Source of the DNA: Dendrophyllia cribrosa
Taxonomy: Eukaryota > Cnidaria > Anthozoa > Scleractinia > Dendrophylliidae
Direction: 5' to 3'
Assembly: GCA_024195265.1 (NCBI GenBank)
Contig: JAJLRJ010000006.1
Coordinates: 11,481,987-11,545,986 of the forward strand
Length of the DNA: 64,000 nt
The position numbers and the translations under genes are program-made. Shown here piece by piece: positions 12,701 to 28,100 of the stretch (the stretch's first letter is position 1; every line of letters begins with the position of its first letter). Below the pieces are notes generated by a model. It worked only from the letters and a program-made list of their open reading frames with translations. It had not been told where the DNA came from and did no database searches.

Positions 12701-15700
12701 ATTTTTAGCATTGGGTAGGGTTTTTTTTTACAATTCTGGACTGCCCTTGTTATGCGAGTGGATCCAGAATGGCGGCTTTACATAATGATGACGTCATTTT
12801 GTGTCATATGTCGTCTTCGACGCACGACCACCTTGCCTTGGAACTGATGAGCTATCTATTAAAGATACAGTCAACTCTATCTTAAGCGACCACTCTTGGT
12901 GCAGGAAAAAGTGGTCGTTTAAGGGAGGTGGTCACTTAAGAGAAAAATCAATTTGAAACAGTATTTGACTGAGAAGGAAAACGGTTATTTACAAAGTGAT
13001 CGCTTATGGGAAGTGGTCGATTAAGAGAGTGGTCGTTATTAAAGAGAGTTGACTGTATGACAATAATCAAATATATCGTAACACAGCGAAAATCCAAGGG
13101 CAGTCTCCAACAACCGGCCCCTCAGGGCATGACGTTGCTTGAACTTCTGAGGAATAAGCAAAATTCGTATGAATATCTCGTTGGAATCAGATCTCAGTCA
13201 AATTATATAAAGGCTGCATTTTGAATGTTAACCCCTTTTTCACAAGCTAGCACCTGTTTTACTTATCCATTTAAATGCCTATTTTTGTCGTCGCCTACTC
13301 CAACACACTCAAATACTTCAAAATTATCTTACCTTCGGCTAGAATCTTTCCGTCCAGGTTCAGTTCGTCCAGCTGCAAATAAACCAAGCCTCCTCCGTTT
13401 CCTCCTCTCCCCCCTGGGTTGGGATCGTCACCAAAAGCACTTCCTCCGCCCCCTCCACCACCCCCGCCGTAGCTTAATCTTGACTCAAAATTAGTGCTGC
13501 CAAATTGGAGTCCGCCTAAGAAAAAAACAATTTCGCCTCATAAAACGATGTTATGCTTAGTATGGGGGTTTATTTTTCCGAGTAATAAAGTAACCACAGC
13601 ATTAAGGAAATATTATATTGTTTACCCTTTTAGTTTGTATTTTCAAGGTTTGTCTTTGCATTTCCATCTTAAAAAGCAAAGAAAACACCGGGGGGGGGGG
13701 GGGGGGGGGGGGGGGTACTCCCGACAATGTAGGATAGGTGTGTGCCGCCAAGGTTCTCAAATCAGACAATGTCTTTTTCGTTTTGCGCGTTGGGGTGGAT
13801 ACTGCAATTTAGTAACCCTTATCTAAGGAATATCTAAGGACCACAATACCAAAAATACCAAAAAAGATACCCTAGCTATTTAAGGACTGAACACCTAAAA
13901 AACCCTACCCTATCAGGCGGCACATACCTATATAGCGTATATAAGGAAGTACCCCCCCCCCCCCCCCCCCCCCCCAGGATGTGCATGTGAACGAAAAGGG
14001 TGCATGAACTCTCTGGTATGTACGTAAATAAAGGGATACTACCATCGTTAAAAGATTCCAAGCGTTAGCCTCGATCCGTCAGAGCGAAGGGATTGTGTTG
14101 TGCGTTGTTCATATATCGAACGAATTTTTGCTCTAAATTTGCACGGCTTTCCGTGTTACTCTGATGTATGGAACTGGCCGCTGGCCGTCATGCGTTGGTT
14201 GGAATGATTAGCAAGTGTCGAGCGACTGCATGACTCAGCGACTGGTACGTGGATCAGTTAGGGTTTTTAAAACTACCAGTCCAAGGATTAAGTGCCACGT
14301 ATCCAAAGGAGAAAAACGGTGACAAATAATAGAAATGTGACAGTGTGCGAAAATGTAATCAAATGCAATTTTTCAAACAAGAAAAAAAAGATACACGTTT
14401 TTTTGTCTGCTTCTATGCAATATTAGTAGTAATAAGAATATAGCGTGTTTGACGAGGATCTACCTAAAAACCACAAGTCTCTGGAAGTATTTGTTTAGTT
14501 TGTGTTTGTGTAGAAGGAAGAGAAGACTGAAAAAGTCATGGACGAGGACTATCCAGCAAGAATACGAGGATTTGGCGATGTCATGATCACGGGACAAAGT
14601 GAAACGGAGTCAGCCCAAAGCCGAGTCTCTATGTTCCGGGTGAAGCGAAGAGGAATATGTCGATTAAGTATTCCACAGAAAAAAATGTAAGTATATCGTG
14701 TGTTAATCTACCGGTATCAGTATAATTTATAAAGGCTGTATTTTTGAAAGAGATTAAAGAAACGGATGTTTCGAAATCTTGTGTTGGTTTACAAGTGTTT
14801 GGTCAATATGGCACCTTTCTATTTAACTTCTTTGTTTCATGTACGTATTAGTAAGTATAATCTCAGGGGGATTAAAAAGCTCATTGTGCCGAAGGTGGCC
14901 ACTACTACTTTTGGACTAAACACTTTTCAATACTTAGCTATTACCACCTGGAACTCTCTGACGGATGAAACAAGAAGCGCTCCTGATCTAAATACTTTCA
15001 AACGATGTATAAAGCAGTTAACTGTCAAATAATAGTTGTATATATATGTGTGTAATTGATGTCTATATGGCATGTATTTTAATTGTACCATTTCTATTTT
15101 CATTCATTTTATTTATTGTTTCTCTTTTCGGAGATACTAGCAGAAATACTACTCTAAATTCGAATTGAAATAAAGATATGTTTGTTAAGGATTATTTTCT
15201 CTTCCCCATTTAGTAGAAAAGAGTTTTTGTAGAGCGAACCGGAAATTTACTTTCACCGGAAGTCATGTTTCGCGCGCGGATTGATTGACATATTGACATT
15301 TACAGTTACAAATGAAAGTTCCCGGATTTCGGGGAGTAGCGCTTACGCCATGAAAAAATCTTGTGTGGTTGTTTTGTCGTAGTTTTCTCGGGAATTTTGT
15401 CAATTGGAAATTGGGATATTTTTGGATTTTCGAACGGGAAAAATAAGGAACCTAAGGAGAAACAATGTTTGTATGTGTTTTTCACATTACTGGCTTTATA
15501 CGGTGTCTACGAAAACGTTAGCACACCTGCCAACTCTGGAAATTTCTGAAATCTCGAGAAAATTAATGAAAGAATGAATTTATTTATTTATGATACGAGA
15601 AAACGAACAAAAATTAGAAACCCCTACCTCCTCCGCCTCCCCCACCGTAGTCCCCTCCGCAAGAATCCCCTGAATAAATAAAGAAGTGATTAAATCAAAA

Positions 15701-18700
15701 AAAGAAATAATAAATATTTATGCATGCATTCAAATCCCTCCCCTCCCCTCCCCTCCCTTCCCCTCCCCTCCCTTCCCCTCCCCTCCCCTTCCTCCTACAC
15801 CGTCCTAATGGGTAAGGTAGGTGACCATTACATATCGCGGGCAGAATGTTTACCGACCCTCCCCTCTCTTATAGGCATTTGCTCCACCGACCACCAACTC
15901 CCCGCGTCCAACTTCCCACCCTGCCCTCCCTCCAACGCTGTTCCCATGGGTAAGGTAGGTGACCATTTCATATCGCGGGCTCAATGTTTGCAGCCGCCAA
16001 TCGACGGAGTGAAAATTTGCATATTTGTCTCCGTTTGCTATTACTCATTGCACTTTTCGTGTATTCATGAGTTAAAAATACCCGTTACTGCGCATGCGTT
16101 CTCATTAGAAGTCCGCATAGTCGTCCGCATATTACAAGATAAATTAATGAATTTGTTCAGTACCTCCTCCTCCACCAAGTGCAGATGAGCCCGCGTTACC
16201 CCCTTGTGCGCTTTTGTCATAACAATGTGGAGCATGGTTTAGAGCCCAGTTTCCTGCGTTTCCTCCGTCGCCGCCTTTTCCACCCGGACAAGAGGACTGG
16301 CCTCCACCCCCAGCGGACGTACCAATCTGTAAAGCAAACCAAAGAGATTATGCATTACATTAAATTTCATGAAAATTAAAAACGATATGAAATAAAACAT
16401 GTCTTTGGTTTCTTGTTTTAACTATTCAACCAGAATTAGTCTAAAGTCAAGTTAATATGGCGAAATTGTCTGGGAGGACTCGATTTCAGTTTTAGCCAAA
16501 ATGGACCACGTGCGCACATTAAAAGAATCGTTTTGGAGGCGCGGTATTTGCCGGTGTGATATCAGATACATCAGACCAGGTAATCTCTCGAAACGGATTC
16601 ATGGGATTCTTTCGCATTTTTCAGTCGTGTACTGATGAAAAAATATCGTATTAGTCAAGCTTGCTTGGGACCGTACTGGTAAGAAAATTGCGTTCTTGGC
16701 TTTGTTTTAGCCTTGATTCTATGAGTCAATACAAAAGTCACGAGTGATGACGTCATAATATCCTAATCGATATAGATATCGAAAAAAATCAAATATCGTT
16801 CCCGCATCGTATCGATTTGAAAAAGCGGTATCGGTCATCCTTAGTATATTACTCGCTGGAATCTGGATCTGAAGGGTGGTGATTTGTCATCCTCCTGTTT
16901 CCTTAAACCACAGGCTTACAACGCATCCTCTGTTTGTGTGGTGTGTTGGGCATCTGCAATGGCCGTATCGATTTATCAAACCAACCTCAAGAATACCACG
17001 TTACCCTCCAAGAATACCAAACAGCTTTCCTGTGTTAAATTCTTACGGGCCGAGTGTGTAAAGCAGTACATTAATCTAATCAAAATTCGATTTTTCAAAG
17101 GTGGCTTATTTTGGATTTTGCACTCTTTATTCGTAGAGTGGATTTTTGAAACGAATAATGAAATCAAATTTACAATTATAAAGAATTAATGAATAAATTC
17201 CAGGTGGGAATGCTTGACCGGTTTTAACTGTAATCAGATTATTACAAGAGACTGATCACTCTGAAGTTGAATTCTGCTCAGCATCAATATAAACCAGTCA
17301 GACCAGTCAGACCAGTCAGACCAGTAAGACCAGTCAGACCAGCCAGACCAGTCAGACCAGTCAGACCAGTCAGACCAGTCAGACCAGTCAGCCGGGCTTA
17401 AGGCGGGATTCTACCTGAATGCCATTTTTTCGCCACCTAACATGGCTTTAATGGAAATATCTCGTTCACGTTTCAAGCAATCCAAAAACTCTATGCTCAT
17501 TTCATGAATCTATTTTATTGGATGTTTTGTAAACTTTTTGGGTGATTTTTATGTATGTTTGGGAGGAAATAGTTTTTCTCAAAGGATTTGTAAAATTTAG
17601 AGAAATAAGAAATATTGAAGATTTAATGAAGTTTTAAAATTAGAATTTGTTGTTATAATTAATAGATGGACACCAAAATAGTCCACTAGCAACATGGGGT
17701 ATACGTACTCTTGCGTGGGTAACAACTGACTGTTGTTGTTCCGAATATCATCTTCTTTCTTCTATCCCTTCTTTAAACCTCTTAATATTTAATTTCATTT
17801 AAATTTAGGTCGAGTCCCGCCTTATGTAAGCTAACTAAGCACAGGACACCCAATGATATTTTTTGAAAATGTAATACATTGTATGGAATTTCAAACTGAA
17901 TGTCTTAAGTTAAGGAATATATAAAATCAAAATCGCTGATCACGAGTTAAGTTGACTAAACTAATTGGTGTTCGATCCTTTTGGAGTGTTTCTAAATTAT
18001 TTGAGCGATTTTCGGTCCATCTATCCGGGAGCTTTCCTTATATTGTGCCCTGTGCTGACCAAGCACGTGTGGTAACAACGCATTAATCAAAACTATAACA
18101 AAATTCTCGAATCTGATTGGTTATCAGCAAGCCCGATTAGAGCATTAATAGGACAGTTTACGCGTCATGCTTGTAATTGGACGATGTAATTGGACAGTAC
18201 GCGTCATTTGCGCGCGCTATCCTTTTTACGTGCGTGCATCTCGGTCAAAAACACACTCAATTGTTATGTTTTTAATCACCAAAACGTGTAACCATTTAAC
18301 GTTTTATCCTCGAATTTTGTTATAGTTATGATTAATTGGTAACAGGACTTTGTGTCGTCCAATTCTGTCTGTAATCATACTCGTGATTAAACAAATCGGA
18401 CTCCCCGCTTCGCGATAGTCCGATTTTTCACTCGTATGATTACAGACCGAATTGGACTCCACGTAGTCCTATTACCATTATTAATCAACATAAATTAACA
18501 TACTGGTCCCGCTGTTCCTCCTTTCCCGCCATCCTGACCACCACAGCCACTCCCTCCACCCCCTCCCGCACCGCCAGAGAAATGTCCTCCACCTCCCCCA
18601 CCGGCTGCTCCATCGTCAGAGTTAATGGTCGAGTCTGCTCCACCTCCTCCGGCGTTGTAACCTCCTGGGCCTCCCTTGGAGCCTAAAGAGTAAAACAGAG

Positions 18701-21700
18701 CACGTTATTATAGGCCCAGTATCACCCATAATGCATTGTGCGCCCAAAGCCTCGACGATTGAATTTAATGCAGTCGAAAATTCCCGAAAGAGCCAATCAC
18801 GAGCTCGTCATTTGAAAACAAAAACAAACGACTGCAAAGCCGAATGGGTGATACTGGGCCTTTAATGATTTCTCAGGATTCAGCAAAAAGAGGACGCCCC
18901 TCCTCTCCCCCCCCCCCCCCCCCAAAAAAAAAACTTGGCCGCCATAGACGTCTTTGAACCCTGAGGTCGTCTAAGTTGAAGATTAACCACCTCCACCCCA
19001 CTTCTCACACTAGTGTCTTGAATACACAGTCAGCTTATACAGGAAGCAACAGGAACAACCGACAGCTGTAGGGATGTGACTGGCTTTAAATTCGAAAGGC
19101 GTACTCGTACTCAATCTCGTCCTCGTAATCAAATCTATTATCGCTTTAATTTGACATTTGAAATCAAGATACGGGAAGACAATAACAATAGTCGTATAAT
19201 AAGTAAACACTAAATACGTAGTTATTGCATGCAGTTCCTTATATTTTATACAATTGACTTATTGAAATCAGGCCAATTAGTCAATTATTTGCATTTGGGA
19301 CTCTCGTTCAACTAAATACACAAATTGAAAAAAATGTTCTTTTAGATGATACTGTTAGCAGTGAAGACTAATCGTATATCGTATAATCCCCGTTAATCGT
19401 ATCAACAACAAAATTCTCGAATGCGATTGGTCATCTGTGTGCCTATTTCTCATATTAGTGGCGCGGGGTTACTTTTGTGTCCAAGTAATTGGACACCCAT
19501 GTTGCGCGTGGTAATTGAACTTTGTCTCCTCTAATTCAGAGGTTAACGAGCTCGTAATTTCAAATCGTTTTCGCGTCACGCCTTCGACAGATTACTTCCT
19601 GAATTGTACTGCATTCAGTCCAATTACTATTACTGATACGACTATCTGTTTTTTTTTACGGCCATTTGTTTCCCTCGAACCGTGAAATGTCAATCATTTA
19701 AGTATCTTTAAACACCCCTAATCGACCAGGCCTAGTTAATGCGACTACAAGCCACATTTTGGAGTTCCCTACTGTGAATTTTTCCACATAAATGTATCTT
19801 CAGTACATTCCAAGAACTGAATAATCCCTCCACTCCCCCACCTTTTCATTTCACGTCGGAAATTTGTCAATCCCAGGAGCTAGCGGTGAGACAAAAATAA
19901 ACTAACATGGAATATTATATTGGTTCAGGCCCGCCCAAACTCTCTTTCGCAAGAGGTGAAAAAGAAGGAAAGAGGACATTTGAGAAGATAGAGCCGGAGA
20001 CTGATTGGAAGGGAAGGTGGCCAGAGCATGGGAGGAAGAAGAAAAATGATTTTTGTTTTACTATTTCGTCCTTTGCCGCAGACCCCCTTGTTTAATCTTC
20101 TTTTGGCCTCAGATCTCCATAGTTTCCTGCAGATGAGGTAACCATGGTAGTAATCTGAGTAATGTTTTCTTTTATATTAGCCTGTTTGTCTGTTACTATG
20201 ATTATTATAATGCAATGCCTACTTACCAGTCCCTGAATTTGGTCCATCCCCAGCCCCTCCCCCTGCGATTCCATTCGTGTTTGTTTTCCATGCAGCGTTA
20301 GAAATGTCTCCTCCTTTGCCTATATTTGATGAAAGGCTAAGAAAGGTCTCGCCTCCTTGACCTCCTCCCCCTTGGTTGGTACCTCCATCACCCCCACGGT
20401 AACCTAAAAATGAGAGTTACGTCACAGATTTTAGTGATTATCGTTGCATTATAAACTGAATAAAAAGTACCGTAGAGTTCCGTGAGTAATATATTGAAAA
20501 AAAGAATGACGATAAACACAACCGCGGAATAGGCATAAAAAAGTCACTTTAATTCTCTCTTTCTCAATGATTCTTCGGCATTCTTCGGCATTCTTCGGCA
20601 TTCCTCGGTATCCTTCGGCATCCCTCGGCATTCCTCGGCCGGCATTCCTCAGCATTATTGTACAGTAAAACACTAAGCTATTCCATCTGCAGGAGACGTT
20701 ACACTTCAGTATGGTATTTTCGATTGGACCGTTACTTTTGGGTAGTGCGTTACTTTCGAAAATTTCTAGAGGGTCCGAAATTAACGTTACTTCGGGTAGC
20801 CGTTACTTTCGGGGGCCCGCTACTCTACGGTTATAGTACATGGCTGCAGATATAGCGCATTTTCACAAGGAACATCTTATGATGTATCGAACATAAACTG
20901 AACAAGGTTTGTTTCCTTTTTCGATATCGATTTGTTTGTTTTGTGAATATATCGACATCTTGGCATGTGAACATATTGATATTTTGACATCACGCGCGGA
21001 GATGTAATATTTCCTCATGCAATTGGACAAATCCTTGTAATTCGTTAAGTTAATATCATTGAGTTCCAATTACCTTTTCCAGACATATCTATTTTAGAGG
21101 TTTGATCGATGGACAACCTCTTGGCCTTGAAAGCTAGGATTCCTCCGATTCCTCCTGTTTGGCCATCGCATGTCAGAACACAACCTTTACGCAGTGACAC
21201 GTCACCAAAAGAAGGAAAAGTTTGAGCGATCAAAGTGCACTGGTCTCCTACATCTAGTAACTTCCTGATTTTCTGGCGCAAGACGATAAAGCAGTCAGAA
21301 GCCCTGAGAAAAATCAAAGGCTCCTGTGAGCCAACTTGTGACTACAAAACGTTCTCCTGGTTTTGACCCTCCCATCCCCTTTCCTAGGCGTTTTGCTGAA
21401 CCGACCCCCACCCTTGGCGTCCAACTGCTTACCCTCTTCTCCCTCCAACGCCATCGTCATTGGTAATACAGGTAAGCAGTACATATGGTTACATTGTGTA
21501 AATGTTACCAGCCGATCGACCGATGGAAGCAGTAAAATTTGCTTAAAACATATGAGTGATGGTAAAATACAGTCACAGTGAACTTATCGACTTAAGACGG
21601 AGGTACGCGTGAATTTGAATGAATTTTGAAGAGGTTTAAAGAAGGGATAGAAGAAAAAAAAAAAATTTTTGGAACACCAACAGACAGTTGATACCCACGC

Positions 21701-24125
21701 AAGGGTACCCCAGGTTGCTAGTGGACTAACTTGGTATCCGTCTATTAATTATTAACTACAAATTCTAATTTTAAAACTTATTTTACTTTCTTGTGGTGCT
21801 GTTTATTATGCTGCACATGTGCAAGGTGGTCCTATCTTTTGAGTCTGAGGATGAATCTTAAAGTGTGATCATTCAAATAAAAGCTATTGAGTAGAAATTT
21901 CCTGTGGTACTGTGTATTATGCTGAAACGTTGGTTCTAACTAAGTGTGACCCTTCAAATGAAAGTTATTGAGCAGCACTTTCCTGTGACACTATTTATTA
22001 TGCTTTTTACAAAGTGGTTCTACCTTTTGAGTCTGTGGGTGAAATACTAAAGTGTGACCATTCAAATGAAAGCTACTAAGTAGTATTTTCATGTGGTACT
22101 GTTTATTATGGTGTTCAAGTTGTTGGTTCTAACTTTTGAGTTTGTACATAAAATCCTAAAGTGTGCCCCATTCAAATGAAAGCTATTGAGCAGTGCTTCC
22201 CTGCAGTGCTGTGTATTATATTGTTCAAGGTGTGATTCTAAAGTGTGTCTAAAGTGGTTAAAATCCTGAAGAATAATGGGTTAGGGTAAGAATAATGGAA
22301 CCTATTTCTGTCATGCGGTACAACTTGCTTAAGGTACTTGCCCAGGGTATATTTGTCGTCTCTGAATACCTCCAAAAAATGTCTCAGTAAGCATCCTGAT
22401 GTCTTATTTCAAAATCCAAAATTTCAGGTCAAAATCTTTAATCGTTAAGAAGATATGGACATTCAAAATTTGGCCTTTTGACCACTTCTGAGCATTCTGA
22501 TTGGTTGAATTAAGTCACATGACCCTTTGGCGGGACATTCAAAATATAGTTTTTTCAAGTGTTTCTGTACCAGAACTGAGTTGTGCTAGCAAATTCAAAC
22601 AAAAAGCAACTGATTTTGAGGATTGAAAACATTCTTTTAATATAATTTTGATCTGTCAAGTCAACAGTTGAGGGAGTTTGACAGCTGTCAATCATGGGGA
22701 ATTACCAAATGAGTAAATCACAAAAACGCGTTTTTCTCATTCGGATTTTAATATTTTTCGATTCTGTTTTCAGCAATGCATTTCAACAGCCAATTTGCAC
22801 AATCGTGTGGTAGGGTACTTGAGTTGCATTATTGTAAGCAAAATTTACCGAGAAAAACATTGATTTATATTTTTTTAATCAAATGTTCCCATAACTTCTC
22901 ATACGTTAATGCAACTCAAGTTCCCTACCACACGATTGTGCAAATTGGCTGTTGAAATGCTTTGCTGAAAACAGTTCCTTTCAAATTTTCCGACAATCAC
23001 TCGTTCAATTTTGAATGTGAGTCCCCCGGGGGGGAGGTTGGGAGCTTTTTGTTTTTGCAGTTTGAAACCCTGAAGTTAATAAATGGGCAATCTTACCTTT
23101 TCACACTCCGCCTTACAGTGACAAACTCATACTTGCCGTAGTTGTACTGATTCCCTCGGCCCACAAACAACAACAGTTGATCGCCAGGTTTAGGTTTCCG
23201 TTCATTACAATCGGACAAACGTAACTGGTTATTCTTGGTAACAGCCGATTTCCAAGAGGCAGAATACTGCTCACATAAGTTTATCGTTTCACCGTCACAT
23301 ACAAACGCACGAACTGTATTCCCAAGAAAAAGATAAAATATATTTTAGATATAGACAATAGATAATCAGGGGCGGATTTAGGGGTGGGCCGAAGGGGCCG
23401 CGGCCCCCCCTTTTGCCTGGGATTATTATTATTTTTTTAATATTTTAGTTAGCAACGTCTGTCAGATGGTATTTTGCAGCTTTTGCTTTGTTTCCTGAGA
23501 TACATGTATATTTCCCTTATTATCAATATGAACATATCAAGCGTTGTTCGAATCAACCCGCCTTTATAAACAAGTTTCAAGAATGTTTACAGAAGCACCA
23601 TGGGAGAAGACCGCCTCAACGCACTGTTGCTGCTCTTTGTTCACAAAGACGTAGCTTTAGATTATGCCAAGCGTAACCAGGGTAGGATGACATTAATCAA
23701 CCCCTGCAGTGACTCTTCTTAAAGTCATTTCCACGGGATATTTCGTTTGTTTAATTTGTTTTTGAAAAAATTATCATAAAATTGTCATCCGAAGCCCTCA
23801 TATTTGGTCACAAATGTTCCCAGAATGCATGCAGTATAGCATCAATTTTCCGGGGGGAAATGTTGCTGCTTTGGCGCGAGGTTGCGCTCTCGCCGCAATT
23901 GCTGTGGCTCATGTTTGATTTAATATTATTGTTAAGTTGGAAAAGGTCATGTCATTCATCAAAACACGCATCATTTTAAAAGTGTTTATTGTACTTCTTT
24001 GACAACCACACCTGTATTTTATTAAATATTTCAGCATTTCTTGGTCAATATGGAATCCAAGCAATTGATAAATTTAGGCGTCCAGAATGCACCCGATTGC
24101 ATCTCCGAGTACTCCAATTATCAAA

Positions 24126-24169
<44 letters not shown>

Positions 24170-25093
24170 CGGGGGCATGTCACTATAAAAATTGCTCCGG
24201 CCCCCTCTTTATAGATTTTCTTGGATCCCCCCCTGACAATAAACGGTCTATTTAAAGCCCTGGAGCCTCCATTGTTATTAATAATCGGCGTTCAAATGTT
24301 GGAAATAAAATCTAAATTTCAATTTATTTTAAGAACAAATGGAAAGAAAGTGTTAATGTACAAAACTATTGCATATGAATATCGCCTATTTTCACTTCTA
24401 AACTTCCCGCACGCCACCATTTGGTTTAACTGCTATTGTTAATAAACGACCCTCTTTTGCATGCAACAATTGGGCTTCTTTAGCTTCAAAGAATGAAAAT
24501 GCCTACAATAAAAACGCTATAGCCCATTTCTGAGTTGCTCTTAGACTCCTTTTCAAACCGAGGCCAAGTGCAAAACCATTCATATGAAAATGAGCTTTCT
24601 TTCACATGCAAATAAAACTTATATCCATATGAATGGTTTTGCACTTGCCCTCGGTTCAAAAAAGAGGCTATCTAAGAGCAACTCTGAAATGGGCTATTCG
24701 GGTATGTTTTGGGTGGGTATGTACCGCCCGGGTCTCCAGATTTGAACCCCGTTTAAGAAAGAATTTGCACTCAAAGAGATACCCCGTTCTAGAAATAGGT
24801 AAATTTTAAATACTGCGTACTAGAAAAAATGGCTGCTGATAATTTGAAGCTTTCGTGCGTTCAAAATATTATATCCCGTTCTAGGAAACGTCTCTAAAAT
24901 GGATACCCCGTTCTAGATCAGGGGCCAGTTGATGACTTAACGCCAGACGTAACAGCTAACATCGGGCGTTCAGCCCAGTCAAAGTTACTATTTTAACGTC
25001 AGACGTTAGCATTTAAGTCCGGCGTTAAGTTTTATGCAACTGGCCCCAGGAGTCCCAAAATCACGACTCCGTTGGGCGGCAAATACCCGTATA

Positions 25094-25126
<33 letters not shown>

Positions 25127-28100
25127 GGGGGGTGGGGGGCTTTTTGTAGCGAGTGTTCAAGTTCCTTCCTTTTCAGTTAAATAATAACGAACAGAACAAT
25201 ATGTTGCTTTTAAAAAAACGCATAGCAGTTTATGTTCAAAATCAAAGCATTCTAGATTGAGTACTGCACATAAGATCACCAGGTATTTTATAACTAAGTT
25301 AAATTTAACGCAAAAAACGTGTCTGTGTCATATCCATCTTCTGATTTAAATAGTATTATAAAAGCTCAGTAAGAACTTGCTAAGATTCCTGCTATTATAT
25401 GTCAACTAGCAGACGTGTAGTGAATTTTGTGCAAATGTAACATAATGGACAAATAGAGAACTGGAAAAGAACAGTTATGGTTTTTATGTTGCTGTTAGCA
25501 TTTTTTTTCAGTGATTTAACAAAGGTTGCTGTTAATATTTTTCCAATGATTTATCTTGTCTGTTATATGTAAAATAATCGTTTAAATAATAAAAATAATT
25601 AAAAGTAAATTACAATTAAATGAAAATGGAAACGATGACCCAACGTCCAGATACCACACCATTCCTACTTTAATAGCGGGACTGACTTGTGGTCCATGTC
25701 GGAGATCATTTGCGGTGAGGAATCATTTGTGTTCCATTTTGGTGATCGTTTGCACTTTGAGGATCATTTCCGATGCTGTATAATATGAAATATAACTTAC
25801 GTTTAGGTGGTTTAGGCCCTTTTGTTGGGCGGGGGTTGCAATTCTCACATCCGTAGACAATCTGTGGATAAAAAAAATGCATTTTAGAACTCTGAATTCT
25901 GAATGTACCAGTGCCATGAAAATAGACTCGTCGTTTTCGGTCTACAAATGTTCTTCAATGTCCCCCCTCCGAACGGTACTCTCATATGTAAACAGAAAAT
26001 AAATAAAAACGACCTGTTCACACAATTCTGAGTTATCGTTTTTCTCTTAAATAGGGTGTCGATTTTCTATTATCTACCCTAAATTGACGGGAGTAACCAC
26101 CCCCTCCCCCCCCCCCCCCCCGATCAGTGCAATAACTTTAAGGAAACTTTTAGTAATTGACACATTTATAGGTTTGGACATTATCGCGGATTAAACAAAT
26201 TTCTGACAACTTTCTGTTACCTGTATACTCCTATCGCCGTCAATATTTATGTTAATGGTAGACCCAGGAGGTGCACAAACTTTCTGTAAAATAAAATTTA
26301 GTGAAAGTAAAATTTAGTAAAGGATGGTACATATCAGCCTATTAAAGTGATATGATAAATTTCAAAATACACCATTTTAATTTTCTATCTCGTATTCAGT
26401 ACTATCATATGACCCATACGGCCCTGCGAGCCTTTTCTTTGCAAAACTATGAATGTCCCGTATGAAGGTCGTACGCATTTGCTCGAGCGGGGCCGGAAAA
26501 AGTCATACGGCCCTACTACAACAGCGTACGGCCTCGCGTGTTAAAATTTGAAACAACTTTTGTCTCCAGATTGGTCATATGATAAAATACTTATTAAGTA
26601 AGTTAGGTCGGGTTGGATGGGAAAATATTTGGCTCTCGTTCATGGCGCGCGAACCGAGTATTTGCGAACAATATAGCGAATTTTGGTCTGCGTCTGTGTT
26701 TTGAGCGGGACGAAGTGCGATATCTGTGATATCGACATTGTGTGTTTTGCACAATCTTGCAGATAAGAGAATTCACACAGACCTTTATGCTCAAGGTGCT
26801 TTGGTACGTAAAAAGAAGTTAATAATTTTCATTTTCTATTCAAACTGACCTGAATGCGGAGTAAATTGCTTATGTCTGCGCAGAGTTTGTGACGCGTGAT
26901 TGTTTCGCAATCGAAACCGGAAATATTTACATATGATTTTCGAGGAAAACCGTTCAACTACCTAATTGATTCACATTAATCGTAAACAACAAAAGGGCAC
27001 TGAAAGGAACTATTACAACGAAGAAGACACTTCGGTCAGCGTGGTTATGGAAGCTTTTCTAAAGATGTTTTCTTTGAATTCCCCCTGTGCAATTATAAAA
27101 TGGAGTCTCGTAATGAGGGAAGTGCTAATAATGATAATAATGTGTTAATAATAGTAATAATGGAAGTGTTGGTTAGAAAGTCGAAATATGTGATACATGT
27201 CATACACGCATAATTTGTTAAAAAGAATGGAGGATTTCGGCATTAAGTTTGAAGTGGGAGATAAACTGAATTGGTCTGGGAAATGAAAATACATGCATCC
27301 CGTCAAAATTAAATACACTTTAAGATAATAGACAGAAAAATAGATAACATTTCCGTGTCAGAATTTCTTACTGCACTAACCTGGACAGAACCACTGTGAT
27401 CATTGGCTCTCACTTGTATTTCCCCTGCCTCAGTATCACTTGGTATCTGTAGAAATCCAGATTTAGTGTCTTTCGTAAATTAGTGTCACAGAAAAATAAA
27501 TTTATCGACTTTTATAAATGTGCATTATGACAAAATTGTTATGAGTTACTTTACCAACTAGTTTTGTCGATCAGTTTTTCAGTCGCTTATGCATTTGGAT
27601 CGGGCGCACAGGCAATCTTGAATATATTACAACGAAATGACTGTTTTGTATTCCAGTAGCAGACATTTGTAGTCTAGTTATTTTAATAGCTCTTAAAAGG
27701 GATGCATTCCTTGTATTTAGAAAAACGATGCTCTAATATATTACCAAACTACTCATTTTAGTACATTTTAAGTCGTGATTCTCGAAACGTAAATCACGTT
27801 ACAGCAATGCGTTGGTATGTGGCAAAATTTCACTCGATCGGCTGTAAATTTTTATTCGTAATTCCACTGACCAGCCCATAAGGCTTCCAGCTCAGGGAAA
27901 ATTAAAACCGATCTGCGGACTTCAAATGAATTTTTTTTAAACTTAAGAAAAGCCTACAGAACGGTAAATTGTGAAGTTTCGCTGCCATTTTAAAAATTTG
28001 AAATAAAGCAACTTGATTCGAAAACAATCAATTAAAAACACGTCTTAACGTGACATAAATAGATGACGTAATGTTGAAATTTGGATTCTCATCAAGTGTT

